Translations under genes and position numbers: made by a program
Shown here: one piece after another, positions 1 to 10,779 of the stretch
Numbering within the stretch: position 1 is the stretch's first letter
How the letters are laid out: the number at the start of each line of letters is the position of its first letter
Origin: Macrobrachium rosenbergii
Lineage: Eukaryota > Arthropoda > Malacostraca > Decapoda > Palaemonidae
Assembly: GCF_040412425.1 (NCBI RefSeq)
Contig: NC_089755.1
Location: 53,432,798-53,496,797 of the forward strand
DNA: 64,000 nt
Direction of reading: 5' to 3'
Notes under the pieces: generated by a model
Databases searched by the model: none
What the model was told of the DNA's origin: nothing
Seen by the model: the letters and a program-made list of their open reading frames with translations, nothing else

Positions 1-1395
1 AGAAGGAATTATTGTATTGGTTATATCTAACTTTTTACAAAGAATCCTAGTTTAATGGCATATGTAGGCAGCTGCTGTAGATGCAGCCTCAGGTTTTCAT
101 GTTCATATTTGTTACCATTTTATCAAGATGGATACAGACAGGATTTAGTTGAACCCCCGTTTTGTCATGGTGTCTGGAATTTCTGTTGCTAAAGGAGGAT
201 GATTCTTTTTTTGTATGTAATATTGAGGATGGTCTTTTTTGCAGTATTTTGTTAACAATCAAATCCACTTCCATAAATTTACCAAAAGCATGTACCTCTG
301 TGTAATAATCTAAAGTATTTGCTTACCTGATGGATGTGTACAAATCATGTTTTGTACATTTAGTAAGTACTGAAATGTGTACTTCATTATTTTTAAACAA
401 ATTGTGTAGTGAATCTCAGAAATTCACAATATACTTTAATGTTTTATGATATGTGAATGAGCTGTTCCATATGAATAATTAACCTAGACCTGCTATATTA
501 CTATGAAGTTGTTCCATTATAGTTGGGCTGAAAGTTAGTGGTCTCTCTTCCATAGGAGACAAAACATCATTTGGATACAAGTGAATTTTTGGTTTGTTGT
601 AGATGTGTCAACTAATTAAAATTTTAATGTGATTTGCTATCCTTTTATTTAACTTTGTGTTCAGTTATATGTAATGGTTTTTACAATAGTATTAATGTTG
701 AACTTTCTGATCAACTGGCAATTGCACTACACTTTTTTTTTTTTAAACTAGATCTGGTTAACCTCCAGATTACTAACTCCTTGCCATTGAGGAGAGGGCT
801 TCATAGAGCAACTACTTTGATCAGTTCATAAACTTGAGTAGGTTTCATAAAGCAATACCAAGATCACCTCATAGCTCGGCACCAAGGAGTTGTTCTAGAC
901 TAATTAGATGGACTTTCTTAACTTTTCCCACTCCAGTTGTTTTGATTTGGTAGTCCAGTTAAACTCCCTAGTAATAATATGTCAGGTCTAACCCTCTTTT
1001 GACAGCACAACTGTGTACTTGAACATGGTTTAGATTACATACTCTTAAAATATGAAGGAGTGTGGAGTTGGACAGCATTCCTCTCTACCCACAGACTGGA
1101 ATGCTTGAGAAGGTTAAACAATGGCAAACATTAATGGAATTACATAGGGACAGTATTTGGTGCCTTTCTTCGCCAGCTGTGAGTCCATCAAATAAATGCT
1201 GAAAATAATCAATACAAATGAAGAAATGCACCTTGATAAGTCAGACATGATTTTGATCTGTAATACACCTGTAAGAGAATAACTTCCTTACATCAATATT
1301 TCCTCCTGCTAATGTTAATAAAATATTTTAAAGGTATTAACTATTTTAAATGTAATTGTGAGGAAGTTGAGAGAGCTTTTTACTATCAAAGGCCA
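1..1395. other. AT-rich flank, no gene recognised
   Basis: No reading frame with recognisable protein similarity and no clear repeat. It lies downstream of mRpL23 and is presumably intergenic. Confidence 0.5.
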
Positions 1396-1401
1396 TTTAT
1401 T
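1396..1401 (-). terminator. Candidate poly(A) signal of mRpL23
   Basis: The minus strand reads AATAAA here, about 325 nt beyond the mRpL23 stop codon. It is the first AATAAA I see on that strand after the stop, so it is a plausible 3' end. A hexamer in AT-rich DNA is weak evidence on its own. Confidence 0.4.
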
Positions 1402-1724
1402 CGTGAGAATGTAAAAAACATTCAAAACAATAATCTATATAATACAGTACAATATGTACACAATGCATAGCAAAAATCAATACAGAAACCTTTAGAAAGT
1501 ACTGTATGGCCAATATTTTTAACCTAAAAAATATTGGATTATTATTTAACAATTAGCACACTACAAGTTAAAACACTTAATAATGTACATATATAAATAA
1601 AAGTGGAAATGATTTTTCAATCACAGACCTTGTCCACAAATTTAATCAAAACATGATATTACATCTCAGCTCCCTTAGACACATGCTCAATATGTATTAA
1701 CTTACGGCTGGGTAAGATGAATCT

Positions 1725-4700
1725 TTACAATCCTAGCCATGTTGGAACACCTTTTCGATGTTGGTTTTTCTTAGCCAGTTGATTCCATTCTTTCTTTAAA
1801 ACTTCCAGTTGTTCCTGTTGCTTTTTAATCTCGGCATCTTTCTCCTCTGGGAATAAATCTGGAAACTCAAATGTTTCTCCTTTCGGCTGTTATAAGAAAA
1901 ATAAATTGCACTACTTCAATAAATAATACAGAAATACCAGAGGAGTATTTGTTATTTACATACTATAACAGAAATCTCCTCCAAACATGCTCTGGCTACT
2001 ATACAAGTCATTATCCTATATGCATCTCTCAAGAAATCCTCAAAATAATAAATCTATTCAAACTCTTGAATAATCCATAAGTAATAATCACAATAATTTA
2101 TTTATAACTAACTATTGAAAGCTTATTCTATGAAAAAGGTAAACAAGCATTTATAAAGCATCTACAATTTATTTCATAAACCTATTTTTATTTTAGCAAA
2201 TTTGTGCATCTGTGGAAAGACAGAAAAGTACCAAAGCACTTTGCTGCTACGGAATGAGACCTGGCTCTCCCAGTTTCTTACGATCCCCAGGCTGTGACAA
2301 AAGTGTAGGTGATCTCTGTTCTGGAGTAACTATGACTGAACAACCAGCTGACTAGGTAATGCAGCACACAGATACCAAACAAATGGGTCCATTCACCAGG
2401 TCAAAGCACAGAGCTCAGACTGAAAGATGGTTCCTCTGTAGATCAAGTTGTGGTACTTCCTGGGTCCTACACCAACTGCTCGAGTGCCAGTTTACAGGAC
2501 TGGCACACTATCAGTGCAGCCAGTAACAGCTGGCACGGGCCGAGGGAAGCCAGTACACAGAAAAGTGGATTGCTCCAGTCTCTGACAAACATGATTCTTT
2601 GGGATCATGTTCGATGCTGTGTAGCATGTAGCAAAATTGTCCATGTAAATATTATTTTTGATTCTGAATGATAGTTGGCTACTAATGTCATTTCTTTCTT
2701 CCTTTAAATCTTCAGCCAACAGACTATAAACCCAAGAGGGCCCCAAATGAAAATCAGCCTCAGCCTGTAGCGAGAGACAAATTATAAGAAAAGGTGATAA
2801 ATGAATAAATATGAGGGAATAGAAAATAAAACTGATGCCCCTGAATTCAGGAGACATCAGTGCAGAGCAGGAAGGAACTTGCTCCTTGCTTAACATTTGG
2901 AGAGCAGAAGATTCCACAACTACACTAAGTAAACTATTCCACATTTTAGCTGTAGCCAAAATAAAAACTATTAGCAAACTGAGCAGTCTTAAACTTGATA
3001 CTAGAAAACAACACACTGTTTGCAGCAACAGCGTCATCACAAAACATTTGAAAACATTAATGCAATATATAAACTTTTCGAGAAGCAGAGGGTGCAATAT
3101 TATGCATGTGCTTCTCAAAAGTAAACCTATCAAAAAGTTACACCTAAAATCGAGTCACTGACGTACCATTTGAATTTAAATCAGGATGCAAGAGTGTTCT
3201 GGATCGACTAATTATCGTACTTTGAGTTTTAGAAGGGTTAAGCTTCATGCCCCAAAGCCTACTCCACTCATGAATATGTGCCAGATCTCTATTCAACATC
3301 TTTGGTCTTTGTTTTTCTACATTAAAAAACAATCTGGAAAACAAACCCTGAAAACACAAATACCTGTACACATCTGAAAAGTTCAATGGAAGGAAAAAGA
3401 AAGCGAAGCAAATGCCTTTTCTTCAAAATGGTCAAAGATAAATCATTTGGAGACAACAAGTGAGTGAGAGATATTACGCCACTCACCAACTGTAACCATC
3501 AATTAACTTTGTTACTATGCTCAACGACTATCTCCCAGCTTGCACTGAAGAATACACCCTACATTAAAGGCAATGGTTTGTATCTTCATAGAAACAAATG
3601 AATGTATCTTTGAAGTGAAGAGTGCTCATCCCACACTGTTTGCATTCACAAAGTTTTCATACTTATCAGGTAGAATGGGGTTATCCTGGAAAAAGGGTGT
3701 CTTGCCAATCTTCTACTTATTACTTTTCCCATCTAACCATCTATTTTGCATTTGGTTTATCCACCTAACTCGGTGTTAAAGCTTTGGTAGAAGTAATTCA
3801 AATGAACTAAAACTGACTTGTCTATAAGCATGCAAAAAGAATGTACTCACCAGAGTAACAAAAGCTAATTTGTAGTCATCATCTTTGACGATGTATCCTC
3901 CAACAGTGCTTCGTTTAGTCTTACCTGAAAAAGTAACGTAATAATACAATAATTTAAGATAAAAAGTTATCAATGTGCAACACTGTTACAGAACAAAAAA
4001 TAGAGATTCATATTTTACTATATTTAAAAGAACTACTGTACTGATAAGGCCACAAGGCAAAATGATTGGCCTGTATGCACTACAAGAAAAATACTGAAAG
4101 CATCATACTGTACAAAGCTCTATCACTGTACACCAATTTTATATTTACTACCACATTTGTATTAAACGGAATTGCTAAGCAACTGACATTAAATTTGCTG
4201 ATTACTTTATACTGTAATTGAAAAAGTTATGTGCCTTGGTTTCAACAGCAAACATAAATTAGTAGGCATTTACCAATAAAAAAAAAATTTACAAAACCAG
4301 GTCTACAAGAATAACTCACCCATCTTGTTATACGTTACCACACTATCGACAGGAACTTTATAAATTTTTTCCAGGTAATTTTTAATATCAAATTTGCTCA
4401 TTTCTGTTGAAACAATAAAATTAACAACATTTGGTGGTTGTGGTACCTCTGGTTTAACCAGTTTCATGAAGAAATTCGGCAGAAAAACCCTCAACTGAGG
4501 ATTTCCTTTGGAATACCTCGGGTACCTGGGTGTGGAAAGAAAGTATTCTTTAATAACTTCCCTACAGTGCAGAAATAATTTTGAGTGACCATTAAGAACA
4601 GTATACATGACTCAACTTTCAAAAAAAGAACATAAACTCAGCTTTTTTACAAGAAACATTTTTACAGTAATTTGTATTTTTCCTAGGTATACAAACTAGA

Positions 4701-7654
4701 GTCTTATTTAAGCATATCAGTTAACTGGTGGTTAAGGGGGTGAGTGGTAGAATACCCCTCGCTTATTGACTTCACCTAGTAATCTTTCCTTTGGCCTCTA
4801 ACCTCAGATAAAGCAAGGCGGCTGTGCTAGGCACGTTAATAAAAAGGCTTTGGAATACAGTACCAAGGAAAAATACAAATTACTTCAAATATTTCTCATT
4901 CATTCCAACAGAAATACAAACCATCACCTTTTATACAAGAGACTCGGAGCACTTCTTCACATGCGGTTGGCTCCATAAACAGACTAAAGTTGAGAAAACC
5001 CACCAGAGGGTATTACACAACACTCATGACAAGGACTACTATTTTGGTTGCATAATTGTTTCCTGAAGGAAATGCACAACGTATGAGTGTCAATCTCTTT
5101 ACAGGATATGAACTTGCTAAAGGGTTTGTTCATCCCTGGACAATGTCTCAGCCATGAGCAGCAGCTTCCTTTCTTTCATGGGAGCAGGCTCATGTGTCTG
5201 ATGGGTTTGATCCATAACAATACAAACACACAGTCAATACAAAAGGTAAAGGAATACTCAAAACAATAAAGACAGAATGAACGGTAAAGTTGGGGAGGGA
5301 ACCAAGTAAGAAGTCAGTACTTGACAGTGACTGGATGCAAAGTGGAGTGCAGCCCAACAGGTGGGTGGGGGCTTTCCTCATTTTTCAGTGGATACATAAT
5401 TTGTCACAATGTCAATAAGTTTGAATGGCTGTTTCCACCATGGGCCTGAAGCAAAATCCCTCTGTAAAGAACAAAGGATTGTGTTTGTTTTGGAAGAAAT
5501 ACATAAGTACGAAAGTCACGATCACATCTTTCACAAATTTAATGTTTCCAAAATTTTTTCCTGATGAATGCCATTACATACTTGATTTTTTTTCTTTTTT
5601 TATGTTAACACACTCACAAGAGTGGAACTCCCAACTGGATTTGGTTTGTCAGAGTGCATCATGGGTATGGATGGATTATGTACATGGAAAGTCATCTTAT
5701 TTTCACCCGAACAGTGAGTATGTGGGAAAATATTGAATTGTGACAAGTTGTTTTGTTATAAATTTGGGTAGAATGCCTAGTAGGAGGTCACAAATTACCT
5801 GGGGGTACAGGGGGAAAAAAAGCCACCCTGCCCAGGTTAGGACACAGCGTCCAAGGTTAGGTTAGGTTAGGTAAAGGTAAGTCTGGTTAGGTTATATTCC
5901 TTCCGAAACGCCCACTACAAACATACAGTTTGACAACCAGCAAGCTGCCTTCAACATCTAGGGAAGATCCTGATTAGTATGAAGACATCAATCCTTCCGA
6001 TACTTACAATTCATATTAAGGTAAGTTTAAGGAATGCCCTCAAACTAATATCATGCCCTTGGGTATGGACCTGGTGCCTTAAACTATGTTAGGTTTGGTG
6101 GTGGGTTCCAGCGCTTGGTCTTCAAGACCTAAATTTCAAAATCAGTCAATCTAAGGTAAGGTGAAGACCAAAAGGACAGGTTAGGTGGGGGAAGACCTCT
6201 TTCACCCCAAAGGTCAAGTTGGGTTGGAAGTCTAGCAAGGACCTGGCTAATTAACTATGCAGCCCCTAGGACAGGTTAGATTTGGGGGTCTTGGTAAGGA
6301 TACAGCATCCTAGGTTAGGTTAGCTGGGGGGGCAAAGGGCACTCTCAGCCATGTAAGAATACAGCCCCCCCTAATTTAGGTTAGGTTAGGAAAAATCAGT
6401 CCCTGTATTTTAATAATTTAGTTTTTTATCAAAGAAAAAATAATTATCAGAATACATAAAAAAATTGTACATTTTCAAGTCCAAAATGCAGTAATGGTTT
6501 AAATTAAAATCTGGTAATTCTAAGCCGGCTGCCCGCTGTGAGCTAGACTCTGGCAATTGGCGTTTTTCTATGTTATTTTACTTGCTTTGCAAGAATTTAA
6601 AGTAATATTTTATCGGCCGGTTGTAACTAAACCGTAATTGACCTTTGAAGACTGCACGACTTGAATTACCTAACGCAGGGTAGGTCTAAGCCGGCATTCC
6701 GCGGCAAGCCCGCCCCCCCACCTACATAGCTAATATGGCAAAATTGTAACCAGTAAACAGCGTTAGGGTATGTTACGTTGGTAAAAAGTAAGTAAGTATA
6801 CCTTAGTTTTACCAGACCACTGAGCTGATTAACAGCTCTCCTAGGGCTGGCCCGGATTAGACTTATTTTTACGGGCTAAGAACCAATTGGTTACTTAGCA
6901 ACGGGACCTACAGCTTATTGTGAATCCGAACCACATTATAGCGAGAAATGAATTTCTATCACCAGAAATACATTCCTCTAACTCTTCATCAGCCGCCGCT
7001 GAATTGAACTCCGGTTCAAGATATTTTAACGAATTGTTGGTACTTTTAGGGAGTTTACTGGTTACAATTTTGCCGTATTAGCTATGGAGGGGGTGGGGGC
7101 TTGCTGCGGAATGCCGGCTTAGACCTACCCAGCGTTAGGCGATTCAAGTCGCGTAGTCTTCAAAGGTCAATGACAGCTTAGTTACAGCCGGCAGACAAAA
7201 TATTACTTTAAATTCCTGTAAAGGAAGTAAAATAACATAGTCAACTGCTAAAGCCGGCTTAGAATTCTTCTTCCTAAAATTAACGGTACGCTCTCAATAA
7301 TTTAAGCAGGATAGGCCTACTTTTGATAAACCTTGGCTAGGCTAACCATTCTTACTTTAGATAGGTCAGATAGCCTACGGCTACCTTTACTAGTTAGGTA
7401 ATTATACAGAAGAGTTCCGCAAGGATATATAGTTTATTATTAATAAAAGCATTTTATAATACAAAAAGATTTTATAGGCCTAATGCAGTACCGGTGGGAT
7501 AGGCCTATTGACAATTTGAGCAATTTACCGTCTTTTGTTTCTATCTTCGCGTCAATTTCAGATTAGTTTTTACTACATATGGCGTTCACGGACATTTAAT
7601 GAAGAGTTACGTAAGAATTAAAACAATTTGAGATACGTACCATCTAGTGGACAT
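1725..7654 (-). CDS. mRpL23: Mitochondrial large ribosomal subunit protein uL23m (4 coding exons, 151 aa)
   Basis: Structural protein of the mitochondrial 39S subunit; uL23 proteins sit near the peptide exit tunnel. Coding exons in transcript order: 7654-7641, 4525-4320, 3924-3851, 1886-1725 (stop TAA at 1727-1725). All introns are GT-AG and the phases agree (14+206+74+162 = 456 nt). The first coding exon is only 14 nt and encodes MSTRW, continued by YPRYSKGNPQLRVFLPNF; this matches my recollection of insect mRpL23, which also begins MSTRWYP. Further family blocks are PPNVVNF, KNYLEKIYKVPV, KKDDDYKLAFVTL-like (here VKDDDYKLAFVTL) and the C-terminal GVPTWLGL. Length is close to the human protein (about 153 aa). 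The start is the first ATG in frame and fits the insect N-terminus. Intron 1 (about 3.1 kb) carries a foldback element and GGTTAGG motifs; intron 3 carries a LINE remnant. Identity is by remembered homology; splice sites are read directly. Confidence 0.93.
2830..3390 (-). mobile_element. Degenerate non-LTR retrotransposon (LINE) fragment, internally deleted
   Basis: On the minus strand, 3386-3180 encodes a stretch containing HIHEWSRLWGMKLNPSKTQS followed by TIISRSRTLL, typical of the thumb side of LINE reverse transcriptases (the W-x-M-x-L-N-P-x-K-T motif after the catalytic YADD). Further along, at about 3000-2835, comes ATAKMWNSLLSVVVES, which resembles the C-terminal 'lWNsLP' block of the same proteins. 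The roughly 100-200 residues expected between them are missing, so the copy is dead and collapsed. It sits in mRpL23 intron 3 in the same orientation as the gene. The clade (Jockey, I or CR1) cannot be assigned by eye. Confidence 0.65.
4660..5400. repeat. Probable old interspersed repeat fragment in mRpL23 intron 1
   Basis: The motif TTTGTATTTTTCCTAGGTAT at about 4673 recurs at about 23968 inside a MED14 intron, which marks it as the edge of a dispersed element. I see no coding capacity; the boundaries are approximate. Confidence 0.3.
5836..6392 (+). repeat. Cluster of GGTTAGG (TTAGG-type) motifs
   Basis: GGTTAGGTTAGGTTAGG-like runs occur at about 5852, 5890, 6178, 6311 and 6375, separated by diverged spacer with recurring phrases such as 'acagcrtcc' followed by the TTAGG run. 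TTAGG is the ancestral arthropod telomere repeat. Here the runs are short and interstitial, so this is a degenerate tandem or dispersed repeat and not a telomere. It lies in mRpL23 intron 1. A similar single run is at about 27981. Confidence 0.6.
6516..7266. mobile_element. Foldback/MITE-like element with long terminal inverted repeats
   Basis: The left arm (about 6516-6757) and right arm (about 7053-7266) are inverted copies. The outer ends read AATTCTAAGCCGGCT and its complement; inner blocks such as GTAACCAGTAAAC/GTTTACTGGTTAC, the run ending in CTACATAGCTAATA, and CTTTGAAGACTGC/GTAGTCTTCAAAG also pair. Arms of more than 200 bp with a roughly 295-bp loop are typical of foldback transposons or large MITEs. 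There is no coding capacity. The loop contains a SINE, listed separately. Target-site duplications could not be assigned because the flanks are palindromic. Confidence 0.75.
6787..7025 (-). mobile_element. tRNA-related SINE, copy 1 (head degraded), in the foldback loop
   Basis: Read on the minus strand, it shares most of its length with 36590-36780: ATTCATTTCTCG, ATAATGTGGTTCGGAT, CACAATAAGCTG, GGTCCCGTT, TAACCAATTGGTTCTTAGCC, GGCCAGCCCTAGGA and TTAATCAGCTCAGTGGTCTGG. The well-conserved central block looks like the conserved central domains known in metazoan SINEs; I cannot confirm which one. The tRNA-like head at the 7010 end is not recognisable. Confidence 0.7.
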
Positions 7655-7679
7655 ACTTGTTCACCTTATTAAAGATACA

Positions 7680-8092
7680 TTAACGTAAGATACACCAAGA
7701 TGAGTAGTAGTAGTAGTTAGTTGTTGTGGGACTGTGCCTTTGAAACGGCTCCCTCGCTCGTTCTATCTGTGTTTTTGGTCGTGCTTGTTTAAGTACATTA
7801 CTTTATACTGTGTACTGTAACACCTTATGTTTTATTTTAAATACTTAAAGATTTGGTTGTGCTTGTTTAAGATATATTACTTATAATTAACGTAAGATAC
7901 ACCAAGATGAGTAGTAGTAGTAGTAGTAGTTGTTGTGGGACTGTGCCTTTGAAACGGCTCCCTCGCTCGTTCTATCTGTGTTTTTGGTCGTGCTTGTTTA
8001 AGTACATTACTTTATACTGTGTACTGTAACACCTTATGTTTATTTTAAATACTTAAAGATTTGGTTGTGCTTGTTTAAGTATATTACTTATA
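7680..8092. repeat. 207-bp tandem duplication next to the mRpL23 start
   Basis: Copy 1 (7680-7886) and copy 2 (7887-8092) are nearly identical, both beginning TTAACGTAAGATACACCAAG and running through a (GTA)n stretch, GGGACTGTGCCTTTGAAACG and TGTTTAAG. The differences are a few bases of the GTA run and one or two indels. It begins 26 bp upstream of the mRpL23 initiation codon, so it covers the proximal promoter and 5' UTR. Confidence 0.85.
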
Positions 8093-8099
8093 ACTTTAT

Positions 8100-10779
8100 T
8101 ATGCCATGTCTTTTCATAAAGTCTTTCCGGTTGCCAATTTCCTCTCTGGACAGACCTGTGAATATTCAAATAATAGCTATTAGTTCCTCTAAATCTTTTG
8201 ATGTGGCTGCTGCATGAATCTCTATTTGCTAATAACAATGTTGTATGGTGGGCAATAAACGATGAAGCTGCTTCACAGCATGTATTAAACTGCTTGCTTG
8301 ATAATGACCTTGTTTCAGGTGATGATTGTTGTTATATTGCTGTTGAAAAATTTCATACCATTTTGGCAAACTATATCTCAGGTTATCATCATAATTAAGG
8401 ATTAACACAATTTTCTTTGTAACTACCAGTGAAAAATCGACTGGTTTAAGCTAAGGCGGCTTATGCCAAGACAGGCTCATCCTAGGGGAGGCCCGTAAGT
8501 GTAGTAAGATCTGAAAGGGGTTCAGGAGCCTGGTAAGGGCATTCAGACTTTCCTACTAAGACTCTTCCTTTCTCCCAGCATTGTTCAGTGAAGCAAATTA
8601 CATTAATTTTAAATTATTATTATTAAAATAGTTTAACCAGACCACTTTGTTCCTAAGGAAATACACACAAAAGCCTTTTCCTGTATAGGATAGCAATGAA
8701 AACTTTTCCACAGATGTCAAAATGCATGAGTAAAAGTCTAGATAATTTCTTGGTTTAGACCACCCTGCCTTTTGCTTCTCTCGTATTCTACCCGTGTGCA
8801 TCTCTAGCCTTTTATCTCTCCAAGTTTGCAGACTCTCTTCTTTTCAACTGCCTTTTTATACATCTTGAGTCCATCAAGCCCTCTTTCTCTATGTCAATTC
8901 TCCACTGTCACGCTTCATACTATTTTTGCCACCATAAGTATACTTTTCTTTCAGCAGTTTTCAGTGACCACTTTCTGAATCTGTATTTGCTAACACTGAC
9001 TTGATAACCTTTTTTGAATTCTTATTTTTTTTACTTTTGCTTTTTCATCTTCCTATCCCATACTAATAAATCATCAGGCAGCAGTCTATTTTGTGTTAAG
9101 CATGTCTCACCTGACATAACAGTGCAATCCATCTGTCTATTATTTATAATCGATGCATCTCGGATTCCCTAATCTTATGTCTCCAATTTCTCTCTAGGCT
9201 TTTATCTTTGCATTTCCTTAATTCACATAAATGCCAAAATTATACTTAGTATCTATACAATCTTTAATTGGATTAATAAAACTCAGGCTTGACATAAAAA
9301 AGGAAAAAATTCCCAATTATTTTCATACTTTTACCTCTGTAGAGAAAATATGTCTATAAATCTAGAAGATAAACAAATTTACAAATACAGTACACAGCAA
9401 TACACCACAGTATTATATACAACTATATACAAAAGACAACAGTTCAGTTGTTAAATACGATCCACTCATGATGAAAATCACTTGGAAGAAATAAAGTCTT
9501 TCAGACAAAAAATATAAGATAAATCCGTATGTCCTCTTACACAAGACAACCAGACATGATTTTGAATATTATTGTGTTATATAACAATGCCAACATGGTG
9601 ATTTTGGTAAATATGTTTGGTCTTCAACAAAGGTTGCTATAATATACGACTAAGATAATACTCCTCAGAAAAGCTAACAGAAAGAAATACAGGCGATCAA
9701 CTATACTGAACTCTAGCGTCGGAATAAAAAAATACTCACCAGAGAAAGCAGGCGGTGATGTCAGTTTAACATTTTATGACAACAACTTGTACTTCAAACG
9801 CTATGTTTAAAAGCTCACAAGGCCTACTTTGTTACTGTTCAATCCAGTTATGTAATGATACCCGATTATATACATATATGGAATACACATCATAAGGGGT
9901 GCAGGGAGCTTCTTACATACTTCTGACTTCACTTCTAACTTGAAATGTCTATATAAATCAAAACTGAAAGCCAACTAAACATACCTGTTAACACAACTTG
10001 TTCCATGAATGCCAATCATTAACATAATTTTCTCTTTAAATAATATTGAAAGACCAAAGCTTAAAAACCTCTTCAATGCTGATTTAGTCAACTCTCTCCT
10101 TTAAAAACATCTCACCTAACATTTCAGACTAACATAAAAATTGCTAATATATGCTATAAGAATATCCTTTATATGCTAATGGATTGGATACCTATCACAT
10201 TTGGAGGAGATTTCTACAGCAGTCAGCACGAATAGTAAACCACTTTACTGTCTGGCCATCTTAAAAATGAAAACCTAAAAGAGGCCATCAGATAAATACC
10301 CAAAAAATAATTGATTCTGCAAGAACTATGGGTTTTTACTCCTCTTACACTCATGATTTTCCTTTTCCTATAATGAGTAATTTTCTCATTTTTTTTTCCT
10401 CTATGTTGAGAAAATAAGATTCCAATGTTTTCCAAATCACACAAAATCTACCAAAATTACATGCTAGCACATAATTAGCTTGACTCAAAAATTCTTCGTC
10501 TTACTAATAAATCTGTGATTTATGTAAAAATAAATATAGATACAACTATCGCTAACAATAAATTATGTACATTAACGCTGAAAATACTAAACAAAACTTA
10601 TAGCATTTTAAAACATTACAATCCTATATTCCTTTACAAGCACTGCTTTGCTGCCATCCACTTGGAATCTGCTCTGCAAATGTCAGTTTTTTTTTATGTG
10701 ATGCCAACACTATTCGGAGTTCATGAAGCCTTCAGGTAAACAGGTATGAAACCTTTCTTATAAGCTGAGTCAAGAGATT
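8100..10779. other. Intergenic region and presumed MED14 3' UTR
   Basis: No protein-like frame was recognised. The part from about 9.3 to 10.78 kb directly follows the MED14 stop codon on the minus strand and is likely 3' UTR at least in part. No clear AATAAA was found on that strand in this interval, so the 3' end is undetermined. Confidence 0.4.

Noticed and set aside
8198..8398. 66-residue plus-strand frame
   Set aside because: Short, no similarity recognised, no splice or promoter context.
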